Origin: Megamerina dolium
Taxonomy: Eukaryota > Arthropoda > Insecta > Diptera > Megamerinidae
NCBI GenBank assembly: GCA_963854835.1
Contig: OY978530.1
Span: 5,386,501 to 5,450,500 of the forward strand
Length of the DNA stretch: 64,000 nucleotides
Reading direction: 5' to 3'
Shown: piece by piece, positions 10,610 to 21,790 of the stretch
Layout: every line of letters begins with the position of its first letter
Position numbering within the stretch: the first letter of the stretch is position 1
Position numbers and translations under genes: made by a program
Notes under the pieces: generated by a model
Databases searched by the model: none
What the model was told of the DNA's origin: nothing
Seen by the model: only the letters and a program-made list of their open reading frames with translations

Positions 10610-11583
10610 CGTACCGCCCGTACGTAAGAACAAAAATTTGTCAAAAGTTATGCCAGTAGTGGCGACGGAGAAATCGACTGTTCTTTCTTGTATACATTAA
10701 TAACAATGTTGCCATGTATCACTGTGCGTGCATGCTTTTAATCACACACCATTTTCATGATAAAATTTCATAATATAGATGTTAGAAACTAAAAAAAAAA
10801 TTAATATACGTGAAGTATATTTTAATAAATAACTAAACACGATGATAGTTTTGATTAATTAAAAAAAAACTAAACTTTCTTAGTTTATTTCTTATTTATT
10901 TATAAAAGTCTAATATGGCAACATTGTACTCATAGAAAGCGATTAGCTGACACGGTTTTACGTAAAAAATCAAATTGCTGTTGATTCTTCCGCTACGGGT
11001 AACAGCTACGTCACCGTCATACGGTAGTGAGTTTTCGTTAACACGACATTCCCATAAGATAGGTCGTGTCAGCTAATGCTGCAACTAACCACGAACGTAA
11101 AACCGTAGAACGTGTCAGCTGCCACGACCTATCTTATGGGAATGTCGTGTTAACGAAAACTCCCCACCGTATGACGGTGACGTAGCCGTTACCCGTAGCG
11201 GAAGAATCAACAGCAATTTGATTTTTTACGTAAAACCGTGTCAGCTGATCGCTTTCTATGAGTACAATGTTGCCAGATTAGACTTTTATAAATAAATAAG
11301 AAATAAACTAAGAAAGTGTAGTTTTTTTTTAATTAATCAATACTATCATCGTGTTTAGTTATTTATTAAAATATACTTCACGTATATTAATTTTTTTTTT
11401 AGTTTCTAACATATATATTATGAAATTTGATCATGAAAATGGTAAGTGTGATTAAAAGCATGCACGCACAGTGTTACATGGCAACATTGTTATGTATGTA
11501 TACAAGAAAGAACAGTCGATTTCTCCGTCGTCACTACGGGCATAACTTTTGACAAATTTATGTTCTTACGTACGGGCGGTACG
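10610..11583. repeat. Foldback element: 465-bp arms, 42-bp loop
   Basis: The left arm (10610-11074) and right arm (11117-11583) are reverse complements over nearly their whole length, from CGTACCGCCCGTACG at the outside to the AGCT flanking the loop. Scattered mismatches and small indels are visible. The loop (11075-11116) repeats a motif found just outside the left arm. A transcript through it would fold into a very long hairpin. No protein is encoded. It resembles foldback-type elements or a MITE with very long terminal inverted repeats. Confidence 0.92.
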
Positions 11584-12178
11584 TTCCAAATTTTACAGGA
11601 CAGCCATTTTTCTACTTTTCTCTGCTTTCGCTTGCAATATCAAAATGAAAATATACATCTGCTTATATAATTAACTAGTATAACTACACCTAAAAGTATT
11701 CCGGTGGAAAAGTTCAAGTTTTCCGACAAAAAAGTATTTTTGGCACATACGATAATTTCATTCACAACATTTCGAAGATGCGTGTGTAGAAAATGGCACT
11801 TACGATATCATTTGTCAGTGTTAGAAATAAATTGAAACAAAGATTTATTTGTGGTTTTATGTATTTGTTCATTATGTTTTTTAACTTAGAATGGTACAAA
11901 GTAATAAAAAATGTAATCAATATTTAACAGAAGCATGAATTCATTAAAAAAAAACTAAAAAAACCAATAATAATAATAAGTGAGTCAATCTTCTTCGTCG
12001 CTTTCATTTAACATGTCTTTTTCGTGTTTAGAATATTTTAAATTAAAATACTCATTGTGGTATTTTGACGGTATGCTATTTTTTAAACATAGATTTTTCA
12101 AATCATTGAATTTTTGCAAAGAGATACATAAAGGTGAATTGTACAACTCTTGTAACTTAAAGGTAAAATTAAAGTTAT
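11584..12178. other. Flank of the DDE-like gene with ATACGATAA motifs
   Basis: No gene seen. TTGGCACATACGATAATTTC (near 11740) and TGGCACTTACGATATCATTT (near 11792) recur on the other side of the minus-strand transposase-like gene, near 14111, 14153 and 14279, in the same orientation. They may be end sequences or binding sites of that element. Confidence 0.4.
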
Positions 12179-13835
12179 TTATAGTTTTTTAGTGGAATTG
12201 TCGGAATATCCGTAAATGAGTTCAATTGATTTTGATTTTTTGTCTAATAAAGCTATGCGAACTTTATTTATGTTTAGTTTAACTTTGTTTGATAGTAACA
12301 GATTTGCATAGGACTTCCAGTTTTCAAACTCTGAATGACCTATTTCAACACAGTTGTACCCCGATGGATTAGTTCGTGCATTGCGAATAATTGTGGGCCA
12401 TTCACTTGGCGCCCAAATGGTACGCCTGCGTACAAATGATTCAATTGTGCTATGCACAGAATCAACTGGCATCATTGTATGACCGGGAAGTAAATATGTT
12501 ATTTTAATTTTTTCAACGAAGTATGAAAAATTTAAAAAATGTGTCAGCATAGCTAATACAGCCTTGTTGCGGTTTTGACCAGTGCAACTGTCGTAATATA
12601 GGGCTATTTCTTTAACTGTCTTTCTTTGGTCTACGATTATTAAATACTTATACAGGGCTGTGGAAATTTCATTGCAGCCTCGCTTACCATCACGCTCACC
12701 CCACAAATAACAATAGCCATTTCTAGTGCCGTTTTCATAAACGCTGAAATTGTAGTAGGCGTATTTGCGTGAGTATAAAAGGGTTATATTATTTCCGAAC
12801 GGAGTATTCAAAACTTTTTGCAAATCGAAGCTGGCGCAAACAAAACTAGAAACATTTTTGCTTTCATTTTGATCTCTTAAAAAATTAGCCTTGGCCTCAT
12901 CTTTATCTCTTATATGCATCCTATAATCATCGGAATTCTGCAAACGATTTTTTTCCTCTTCATCAAGATGTTTAATATTTTCGCAGTTAGTGCACTAATC
13001 TTTTTTTGGCAAATGAAAACCTATATTAAAATCTTTTTGGAAAACCTGTCTGAAAACCCAATTCGACACAATGCAGTTGCTGAGGTTCTTATCGTTCATA
13101 TATTGAGTGTAACACCTATAAAGGGTTTGCTTGTTTCGAAATTCTTGTGGCAAATAAACTTTAGTACTTTTGGCTCGACAATAATGTGACGGCACAGCTG
13201 GAAGTTTCTCAAGATATTGTTTTAGAAGCTTTATGTGTTGCTCATCTGTTTTATTATGAGACCGAACCTTAGCTTTTGGCTGAGCATAATTATTTTCCCT
13301 TAAAAGATATCTAAGCATCATTTGAGAAATATTTAAAGTTGCCAGCATGAATTTTTGACAAACTTTAAAAACGATCCCTTTGTGAGTAAAATTATATTCA
13401 AAAGAATTGTTTCGTCTACAATCTCCTCCTTTGGCAGCAGCTCTCCTTCGTTGAATTTGTTTATGTTTTATACAAGAAAGCAGCCACATTCTTCTTTTTG
13501 CTTTTGACATTCCCCAATAATGTTCATTTAAATGTGCACGAGATGTCTCGGAGAGACGACAACATTCATTGTGGTTCATTTTATTAAGGCACGGATTAGG
13601 TAAAACTAAATTTTTAATGACTTCCTTTGATTTAACAGCCAGAGGTTTTCTGTAGCCCCGTTTTCCGACACAGTTTTCATTTTCAAATAAGCATGAGTCA
13701 TCACTCTCACTATCGCTGTATGGCACTAACGGCACTTGAGAAACCTGCTTTATAATATTTTTTTTTATTAAATAAAACAAACAATTTAAATAATAAGTTA
13801 TATTATTTACTTACGGTTTTGGAAACTGATAGCAT
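12179..13835 (-). pseudogene. DDE-transposase-like gene with one intron and one in-frame TAG
   Basis: The proposed model has exon 1 at 13835-13815 (ATG, 7 codons ending SKT), a 70-nt intron at 13814-13745 with GTAAGT donor and CAG acceptor, then exon 2 down to 12179. It is in frame throughout except for a single TAG at 12997-12995. That is about 527 sense positions. Before the stop there is an acidic patch (PYSDSESDDS) and Lys/Arg-rich helices. Right after it come Cys residues (CTNCENIKHL). The C-terminal half has VCASFDLQKVL, IALYYDSCTGQNRNKA and GHTMMPVDSVHSTIES. These fit an RNase H-fold core with D, D and E candidates, as in a family of animal proteins often labelled DUF7869 or uncharacterised. 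A transposase role is inference. The TAG probably inactivates it, unless read through. Confidence 0.7.
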
Positions 13836-14684
13836 TATTAAGGCACTATTTATTTATTAATTTCTCTGCAGACAATGTTTTACTTGGAGTGGTTTACAAT
13901 AACTGATTACCTCAAACACATGATCCAAAAAAGAATGCATGATAAATGCTTCTCTTCAACTTTAATATAGCATTTTCTCTAAAATTAACGGTAAAACGAA
14001 TAGAGGCAAAAAACAAAATAAAGCGAGCAATTCCCTTTACCTTCTAATTCTAGCTTAGCAAGAAATATGTAGTAAATATAGTAACAACTACAATATGCAA
14101 AATATTCTTCATTGGCAGATACGATAAAATCGCTCACAAGAAAAAATGGAGTGTAACATACGATAAAGTATTCATTCAATTTTTGGAGCAACGAAGTGGA
14201 GTTCGCCTACAGTATTTTGTCAGGTGACGTCTCTTTGAATGTAGAACAAGATTGCATCAAAAACTCAATTTCGAAAAAATTGGCATATACGATAATTTCG
14301 CGCAAATGGGTCGATATTTCTCTAAAAGTGATGAGATCTGTTCAAGCACATATAAGGTTACATCTCACGGTGATTGGTCATTTAATTATTTGGTGTGAAA
14401 TTTAATATGAATTTGCTGCTTAGTACTTAAGTATATTATAACGTATTATCGTACTATGAATTATTATTTAGTACTATGAATTAAATTATTATATTGACTT
14501 GTTAATAACACTGATGTTAGTATGTATCGTAAAAAAGACAAAATATTATAAATCAGCCAGTGCTGAATAAGCATAATGATCTATATGCTGAGATCATTCA
14601 GCTTACTCACATATAAATACTATTAAACATTGTTCAAATTAGTTTAGTATGTATGTACATCGAATGTAAAAATAAATCTTGCTT
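13836..14684. other. Upstream flank of the DDE-like gene; no further gene
   Basis: No coding region recognised. It carries three further copies of the TACGATAA-type motif (near 14118, 14155 and 14285), one as TTGGCATATACGATAATTTC. The gene's promoter should lie near 13840-14000, but no convincing TATA box stands out. Confidence 0.4.
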
Positions 14685-15375
14685 TGTTTTTTTTTCGATA
14701 TTGTGCTGCCAAGAGTAATAGCCTAGACAGACGGCAGCCTAATTCCGGATTACCGGCGCACTTAATCCAAATAAAATAATAACCTGACAGACGGCAGTAT
14801 TGCGGATTAACTAAATGGCTGATTGCTGTTTTATTAGGTCTGTCCACTTACATTACTATCACTATCAATTTCTGTCATCTATCACTCTCGATAAGAGAAA
14901 ATCTACAAGAAGTACGTGAACTGAAAACTATCAGAAACTTGTAAATTGACATTTACCGTTCGTAATTGACAGCTGGATTTATTTGTTCGCCAACACTTTT
15001 CATGTTGAAAACTGTTAACAATCGTTGAAAGTTGTTTGTTAGCGAACACACCTAATATTTTTTAAAATGGATGGAGAAAAATTCACAATAGTCAATTTTC
15101 AGCAGTGTTGCCATCGCAAATTGCCCTAATCCTCTTTTATTTTGAGAATTAACTCATAGAGTTTATGCGGATTAGCTGCAGTTAATGCCCGAGTTAATTC
15201 GAATTAACTCGGTAATCCGGAATTAGGCTGCCGTCTGTCTAGGCTATAACGCACATCTCTTGTTTACTACGCATTGGAGCTTGATATATAGAAAAACTCC
15301 TGCTGTCAAATTTGTGGTGAACACAACACGAACGATAAATTTGTGTAAAATAGCACAAACTAACAGTGCCCTTTA
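14685..15375. repeat. Dispersed repeat, split by a MITE
   Basis: Sequences left (14685-14717) and right (15248-15375) of the MITE match, in reverse orientation, one continuous repeat copy at 32595-32790. Shared blocks include TTTCGATATTGTGC, TTTACTACGCATTGGAGCTTG, CTGTCAAATTTGTGGTGAA and GATAAATTTGTGTAAAATAG. The other copy lacks the MITE and serves as an empty site. Confidence 0.75.
14718..15247. mobile_element. MITE with 38-bp terminal inverted repeats
   Basis: 14718-14755 and 15210-15247 are perfect reverse complements by eye; they include AGACAGACGGCAGCC and its complement. A second, imperfect copy of the terminal sequence (GACAGACGGCAGTATTGCGG) lies near 14787. There is no coding capacity in 530 bp. 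The flanking dispersed repeat is continuous in the copy at 32.6 kb, supporting insertion. Confidence 0.88.
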
Positions 15376-15642
15376 ACGAAATATAATAAAAAGTTCTTTA
15401 AGCTGAAATTTTCTTTTAGATTCTTAAAATATATTGCTTTTAGGTCATGCAAAATCGAAAATTAAACTCCTGTATCGATGGCTTTTTGCGAAAATAGATT
15501 TTAATTTAATTTTAATTTCGGAATGAGTTGGCACTCAAATTTTTTTTAAACTGCTAGCTAACAATTTTTATTTACCTAATAGGAAGGTTCAATAAATAAA
15601 TATAACGCAGGCAAATTTTTTTTTAATCCACAAATACATATA
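15376..15642. other. No recognisable gene
   Basis: AT-rich spacer with no feature recognised. It ends with ACAAATACATATA (15630-15642), the left target-site copy of the adjoining SINE. Confidence 0.5.
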
Positions 15643-15989
15643 AAAATAGAAATATATATGAGGCACTTAAAGCCCCGAAGGGCTCATTGGTCGAGCTTCT
15701 CCTCCATCACTGTTGTGCGTGTTAAATTTTGGACAGTATTTTAACCGGTTCCGAACGGCAGAACCCTTGTGACATCACTTTTTCTGAGCTTTGTCACAGA
15801 GTTCTTTTAGAAACTTTTTCATGGCAAATTGTTACTGCCGGAAGAATTGCCAATTGCTTGTCGATAGGTGGGTACCGTTCGAAAGAAAAATATTTTCGAT
15901 ATTAAATTTGTTATGCATCAACCGGGGATTGAACCACGACCTACAGATCAGAAGGCCAACGCACTAACGACTGAGTACGGCACTCACCC
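15643..15989 (-). mobile_element. tRNA-derived SINE, copy 1
   Basis: On the minus strand the head is tRNA-like, with B box GGTTCAATCCC and an A-box region degraded here by a missing C (CCGTACTCAGTCGTTAG). The body then continues to AGTGCCTCATATATATTT. Flanks ACAAATACATATA (15630-15642) and ACAAGTACATATA (15990-16002) form a 13-bp target duplication with one mismatch. It belongs to the same family as the copies at 23.8, 33.4, 33.8, 42.6 and 59.1 kb. Confidence 0.9.
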
Positions 15990-15990
15990 A

Positions 15991-16767
15991 CAAGTACATA
16001 TACAGTGTAATATTATGTAGTATGTAATTATATCAATATACTTAAATGATTTTTCGATAATCTAATTTATTGTAATTGTAAACCATTGTAATGACTTGTA
16101 GCTCGAAGAAGTCATTCAGCTTGATTTGGATGATTAGGTGATACTTTATTTCCCAGAAAACTTTAAGAAATCGGAATATACCGACTTCATAGCCTGTTCG
16201 CTAAAAAACCTAATTCTTTATAATTATGTTCAAGGTGCGATCCAAAACGTGTAGATAGAACATTTTGAAAATCATGGAAAACTTGCACAGATATTGGTAT
16301 TGCCAAATTGTTTGATATACGCAAAATTTCAATGTTTTTACACGAATTACCTTTGAAGGGAGGACAGCGTAATTTAGCGTTGAGCATAGCAAACCTTTCT
16401 CCAAGTCAGAGCTACAGTCTCGCATTCTTTCATCATATAGGTAAAAAGTGTATGAACTATATAAGTTGAAGCTCTGGTGGCGGAATAGTCTGTAAGAGCG
16501 CTTGATCTATATCATTATTTTGATAAGCGATAGGTGAACACAGTTGAAGAACTTTTTTGCCGTCTTTTTATCAGCTCCTGTACTATACCAATTTTCATAT
16601 TCCTACATTATATTTGCAGCAGATCTCAATTGTCCACAAAAATGAAGCTTATCTTTGTATGCATAGAGCTAAGTGCATAGATAAGTACCACTGAGCTACG
16701 ACACCCACCAGATCACCCATCAGATACGATTCCTAAAATAAATAATGGAACAAGTATAGTCATTCTT
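15991..16767. other. No recognisable gene; possible SINE-head remnant
   Basis: Only short open frames. Near 16686-16709 the plus strand reads CACTGAGCTACGACACCCACC, the complement of the SINE A-box head, with no SINE body attached. This may be a truncated or very old copy. Confidence 0.4.
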
Positions 16768-16937
16768 GATAGTGGGCCTTCGGCAGGGAGCAAAAAAATT
16801 TCCCTTATAGGCCCGACACCGGCTTCGCGACCATTAGTATTTTTAGATAAAAGTTTTTTGTTATAGCCGGCCTTTGGCCGGGCGAAAAAAAAGACCCTTG
16901 TAGACCCGACGCCGGCTTCGCGACCATTAGTATTTTT
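16768..16937 (+). repeat. Two tandem 93-bp GC-hairpin units
   Basis: GACCATTAGTATTTTTA recurs at 16829 and 16922, 93 bases apart. Each is preceded by CCGACACCGGCTTCGC or a variant. Between them AGCCGGCCTTTGGCCGGG (about 16865-16882) can form a stem. A single related unit is at 8248-8349. Confidence 0.75.
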
Positions 16938-17039
16938 ATCGAATTAGAAGCTTATTTTTTTTTATTGAAACGTTATAAAATATTAAGTACATTTCATGCA
17001 ATCACATCTAGTCGAAACAAACTAACAAGTAATACTTTT

Positions 17040-17740
17040 ATATTCCTGTTTTAATTTATTGAGTGGTAGCCATAAGATAATGTGGCTTGGTTCTTTTAAA
17101 TCTCCTCGAATATATTGCTTCATAGCAAAGGCTTGAAGCTTCTGCATTGGTGTGCTTTTGTAATCTGGTTACGTGCTTAGCATCGAAAAGTTTTACCACG
17201 TCAGTGATTTTTAGCACGTGAAGATCTTTGTGTAGGTTGTCGTTCCTTATATACCAAGGGGCGTTGACGATAGCTCTAAGTATTTTATTTTGAAAGCGTT
17301 AAATTATATCATAAGTCCATCAGTCCATACTGGTTTCATAATTGGGTTGTAAACTAAGAGTTTACTTTGAGTAGAAAGTTTTGAGTTTCTGCCAATGAAC
17401 CATTTTAATTTTTAAAATCTTGCATTAAGTTCTTATGCTTTAATTTTAATATGTTTTTTCCAATTAAGTTTGACGTTTAGGGTCATACGTAAATATTTAA
17501 AACTACTTGCATATGGGACGGCGATTGAAAAGATGTAAACTGGTTTGTATTTTATTTTTTTCTTTGTGAAGTTTAAGTGGATTGATTTCATTTCATTCAG
17601 TTTTATGTTCCTTGTTATGGTCCAATGAAATACCTCCTTTAAAGAAACTTGCAGTTTTATAGTGGATTCGTGTTAATTTGCACCAATTGTTAGGATACAT
17701 TTGTCGTCTGCAAAAGTAGCTACTTTGCTACTTTTCGGAA
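17040..17740 (-). pseudogene. Jockey-like non-LTR reverse transcriptase remnant
   Basis: Minus-strand translation, with several stops and shifts, runs through KVATFADDKCILT (the polymerase YADD-type box as FADD). It continues with SSFKYLRMTLNVKLNWKKHI, FIGRNSKLST, LLVYNPIMKPVW and TRLQKHTNAEASSLCYEAI. This order is typical of the RT C-terminal part of Jockey-group elements. No endonuclease or upstream RT motifs are seen; the gypsy element at 17747 begins just beyond. It is heavily decayed. Confidence 0.75.
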
Positions 17741-17746
17741 TGATAT

Positions 17747-18188
17747 TGTAACAAGTATCGATAGTTGGTTACTCATCACTATTGTGACTGACACTATTGG
17801 CAGTATCGAAACGAATGTCAACAAAAAGAAATAAGCAATTACCAGAACAAGCCAACGAGAAAGAAAGAGAAGAATCTCGATAAAGGAAGATTCTGGGGTG
17901 TTGCCAACAGAGTATAAATAGAGCCAGTGTTGAGAAGTGACAATCAATTTGATCCCGAGTTTCCGTGATTGCGGAAACATCGATACAGAGGAAAAAGTTC
18001 CAAGTACATTTAAGTGTTATTGTAAATAGTTGATAGTAAGCAGAGTTGATTATAAATAGAGATTATTAAATAAATTGTTGCTGTATATAGTTGTATAAAA
18101 TAAGTGTTGCAGTTATTATTAACAGAATCCAGTGATCGAACAAGGTAATTCAAATAGAATTATACGCCCACAGAATAAAAACGTAACA
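17747..18188 (+). repeat. 5' LTR of the older gypsy-type element
   Basis: TGTAACAAG to ACGTAACA, with a TATAAATA box near 17915. It is close to the LTRs of the 1-3848 element. Confidence 0.9.
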
Positions 18189-18190
18189 AT

Positions 18191-18210
18191 TGGTGTCAGA
18201 AGTGGGATTC
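18191..18210 (+). other. Primer-binding site, tRNA-Leu type
   Basis: TGGTGTCAGAAGTGGGATTC, identical to 433-452, two bases after the LTR. Confidence 0.8.
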
Positions 18211-18217
18211 TGTAAAC

Positions 18218-19680
18218 ATGGTGAAAATTGAACAACTAAAAGTGGACCAGCTTAAAAAGCTGTTGGTAGAGATGAATCTATCGTCATCAGGTGCAAAGGC
18301 GGAACTGCTGGTGAGGCTAAGGCAAGCCATGGAGGCTAAGGGTATTAATGTAGAAGAACATGAGTTCTTTGAGGAAGCCGAGATACATGCAGTCGTGCAC
18401 GCCGAGGAAGAGAGCAAGGTAGATTCGAGTGGTCAACTCATGGAATTTATGAAAACCATGATGCAACAGCAGCAACAACAGTTACAACAAAATGCGTCTC
18501 GCATTGACTCCAAGCTTCAAGAACATTCGGCTGAATTGCGTATGAAAATTCAAGAAGGTTCGTCCCGCCAAGAAAACGCTATGGGAGAATTCCAGAAAAC
18601 AATTGACTACAAGTTTCAAGAACATTCGGCTCGCCAAGAGGGTGAATTGCGTATGGAAATTCAAGAACATTCGGCTCGCCAAGAACACGTCATCGAAAAT
18701 CTACAGAAAGGAATTGAACTTAGATTTCAGGAAATTTCCGGAGCTATTAATGACAAAGTCACAGAGCTGAAAGAACACGTGGATGAGTTGGATGATACGC
18801 TGAAGGAACATGTCGACGACTGGGAAGACAAGTTCGAGAAATTACAGCACGAACTCAATCAACTAAAAATAAATGGAACAGCCACATCAGTGATTAGAGA
18901 TTCAAGTACAATCAAATTAAAGCCACCAACATTTGACGGAAGCACGCCATTCAACATCTTCAAGCTTCAATTCGAGACAACAGCTTCGAAGAATCAATGG
19001 GATGATAGCGACAAGACTGCTGCTTTAATAGTCGCATTAAAATGTAATGCTTCTGAGGTGTTACAGATGGTAGCAGAGAAAGATCGTGGTAGCTATCAGT
19101 CACTGATGGACACACTCCAGCGGAAATGAATACAAGAGTCAATTACATCGAGTGGAATTGAGATCGCGAGTGCAACGGAGTAACGAGAGCCTGCAGGAAT
19201 TCGCTTCTGACATTGAGAGCTTATGTCATCTTGCGTTCTCTGGTAATTCGGAAGAGTTCGTCGAAAAAATAAAAATAGAGGCATTCATAGATGGCATACG
19301 TGATGGAGAGACATAGCGTGCCCTAGTCATGTCACCCAGGTATACTTATGCCGAAACAGTCAGTAGTGCCTTGACGTTTGAAGCCGCCAGTTTGATGTGC
19401 CGACCAATGCCACGGGGACGGCAACTAGAGGGGAAAACATCACATTTGGTTGAAGCAGTGCGTCAGGCAGTAAAATCAGTAGTGCAGCCTGAAGGAAGAA
19501 CAACAGGTCGACGCGAAAGCAAATTTACTGGTAAGTGATTCATTTGCGACGAACCAGGACACATGGCGCGTGACTGCCGTCTACGATGAAAGCGATCAAG
19601 ATCGAATTCTCCAGGAAGACAAAAGAAGGACAATAAGGTGGACAGTGATCGCTCCACTAACACAAGTCCATCGTTAAATT
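18218..19680 (+). pseudogene. Gag with SAP domain, frameshifted
   Basis: Open for 303 codons from the same ATG context as the young element. It has the SAP motif (LKVDQLKKLLVEMNLSSSG), a coiled coil with a different and larger set of QEHSARQE repeats, and the start of the Gag core. Relative to the intact copy an 8-base loss near 19125 shifts the frame. A TAG follows near 19315 (ACATAGCG where the other copy has ACAAAGCG). The single zinc knuckle (about 19530-19580) has its first Cys changed to a stop (GGTAAGTGATTC). The young element has two knuckles. Not functional. Confidence 0.88.
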
Positions 19681-19689
19681 AAATCGAGA

Positions 19690-20230
19690 CAGTTCAGCGG
19701 GTCGTGAACTGACTCCAAGAGTGGGTTGCCCCATCATTCACATTTCACAACTACAGCGTGTACCAAGCAGCTTGACTATTGATGGAAAATTGGACAATAT
19801 GGAATTCATGTTAACCCTGGACACTTGTGCATCACATTCTATAATCAAGAGCGATTTGGTAAAGAGGTTTGAGCCTTTAATGGGAATAAAATTGCGTACA
19901 GCAACGGGTGAGGATGCACAAATTCTGGGCAAGATAAAGAGACGAGTATCTATTGGAAATTGCACGTGGGAACATGAAATCATTGTGGCCGACATCATCG
20001 ATGACGTAATAATTGGTGTTGATTTTATGATTGACAATGGGTTTACGTTAGATTTGAATCAACGGATACTACGCTATGCAAATGTCGAGTTACCATTGAA
20101 CATCGGTTACAAACGGAGTGGAAACATCAAACGAGTACTGGCATGTCAACGCCAAGAGGTTCCAGCAAAATCAGAAGCGGTGATTTGGGCACAGATAAAT
20201 GTGGATGATGGGACAGGCAGTTGTGGTTAG
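19690..20230 (+). pseudogene. Retroviral-type aspartic protease region
   Basis: A 169-codon open segment includes FMLTLDTCASHSIIKSDLVK and DVIIGVDFMIDNGFTLDL, the flap and second conserved block of a retropepsin. The active-site triad reads Asp-Thr-Cys instead of Asp-Thr-Gly, a likely damaging change. The frame ends in VDDGTGSCG, and RT continues in another frame about 10 bases earlier, so a frameshift separates them. It would cut the Gag-Pol polyprotein in an intact element. Confidence 0.82.
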
Positions 20231-21413
20231 TGGAAGCAGATAAAGAAATACAAAATAAAAACATCATACTTGGTAGGACGTTAGTAGAACCTAAAGAAAA
20301 TGGAATAGTACCGGTGCGAATATTAAGTCCAACTAATACATCTACAGTTGTGAAGAAAGGAATGGTGATTGGTCATTGCCAGGAAGTTACTGCCGTAGTA
20401 GACTGCGAAAAGAGTTCGTCGATAAAAAGTGGAAGATCAGGAATTGTCAGAGCGGAAATAAAAGCACAGATGGAAGAATGGGCAGGTGTGCTTACCAAAC
20501 AGCAAAAAGAAAAGGCTTTACAATTATTGGAGAAGTACAGTTCAATCTTTTCTTCAAATGGAAAAACTGGAGGCCGAAAAACCATCGTGAAGCATCACAT
20601 TGACATCGGTGATTCTAGACCAATTCGTCAAACACCACGACGAGTTCCATTGGCCAAAAGAGACGAAGCCATTAAGCTGATTTCCGATATGCAGAAAGAA
20701 AGTGTTATTGAACCATCAGCGAGTCCATGGAGTTCACCAGTTGTGCTGGTAAAGAAGAAGGATGGAAGTACTCGATTCTGTATGGATTACAGAAAGCTGA
20801 ATGATATTACGAAAAAAGACAGCTATCCACTGCCAAGAATCGATGACACTCTGGACACACTGGTTACTGGCAAGTGGAACTTGGTAAGGAAGACAAGGAG
20901 AAAACAGCTTTCAGTATTGGCGATGGTCTATGGCAATTTACAGTCATGCCATTTGGTTTATGCAATGCGTCAGCTACTTTCGAACGTCTAATGGAGCGTG
21001 TACTCAGAGGACTACACTGGAAAACATGCTTGGTGTACCTCGATGACATTATCGTGATGGGAAAAGATTTTAACGACCACCTGGAAAAGTTGAGAGAAGT
21101 GTTTGAGCGTATACAATCAGCAGGGCTTAAACTGAATATGAAAAAGTGTTCACTCTTCAGGCAAGAAGTTAAATATCTTGGTCATAAAGTAACAACAGAA
21201 GGGGTACATAGCGACGAGGAGAAAGTAGCAGCAGTACAAGAATGGCCTATTCCGTCGAATCTTCACGAGTTAAGAAGCTTCCTAGGCTTATGCACCTACT
21301 ATAGACGATTTGTTCCTGGATTTGCAAACATCGCCAGCAGTCTGCATGAGTTAACAAGAAAGAACAAACCATTTGTATGGGGCGAAGACAACAGAAAGCA
21401 TTCGAATAGCTGA
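20221..21413 (+). pseudogene. Reverse transcriptase, internally deleted
   Basis: The first frame (to about 20885) carries [20 protein letters not shown] and [20 protein letters not shown]. The second (from about 20874) carries [39 protein letters not shown] and LRSFLGLCTYYRRFVPGF. The YLDD catalytic pair is intact. The block that should contain the first catalytic Asp, between GKW and the EKTAF segment, is missing, with a frameshift near 20880. Another frameshift follows the FVWGED segment near 21390. Confidence 0.88.
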
Positions 21414-21790
21414 AAGAAAAACGCTGTTCAGCACCAATATTAGCGTATTCAGTACCTGGTCAAAAGTTTTTGTTGGACAGAGATGCGAGTGGCTATGGAA
21501 TAGGTGGTGTGCTCTCTCAGATCATAGATGGGCAAGAAATAGTAATAGCATACTACAGTAAAATCCTGTCGAAGCCAGAAAGAAACTACTGTGTCACTCG
21601 AAGAGAGTTGCTCGCAATACCATCTACGAACTGACCACGCAGCGCTAAGGTGGTTATTACAATTTAAAAACCCAGAAGGACGATTGGCGCGCTGGATTGA
21701 AAGGCTGCAGAGTTATCATTTTACCATCGAACATCGTAAAGGAGGACATCACGGCAACGAGGATGCTCTATCTCTTCGCCCTTGCAAAAT
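21395..21790 (+). pseudogene. RNase H, truncated inside
   Basis: Frames read FLLDRDASGYGIGGVLSQII (first catalytic Asp), YYSKILSKPERNYCVTRREL, then jump to RTDHAALRWLLQFKNPEGR and HHGNEDALSLRPC. The middle of the domain, between the ELLAI and RTDHAAL blocks, is deleted and the frame changes. It is joined to the integrase at its 3' end. Confidence 0.8.

Noticed and set aside
12944..12997. Second intron to explain the in-frame TAG of the DDE-like gene
   Set aside because: No GT donor or AG acceptor pair removes the TAG while keeping the frame and the adjacent Cys motif; a point nonsense change is simpler.
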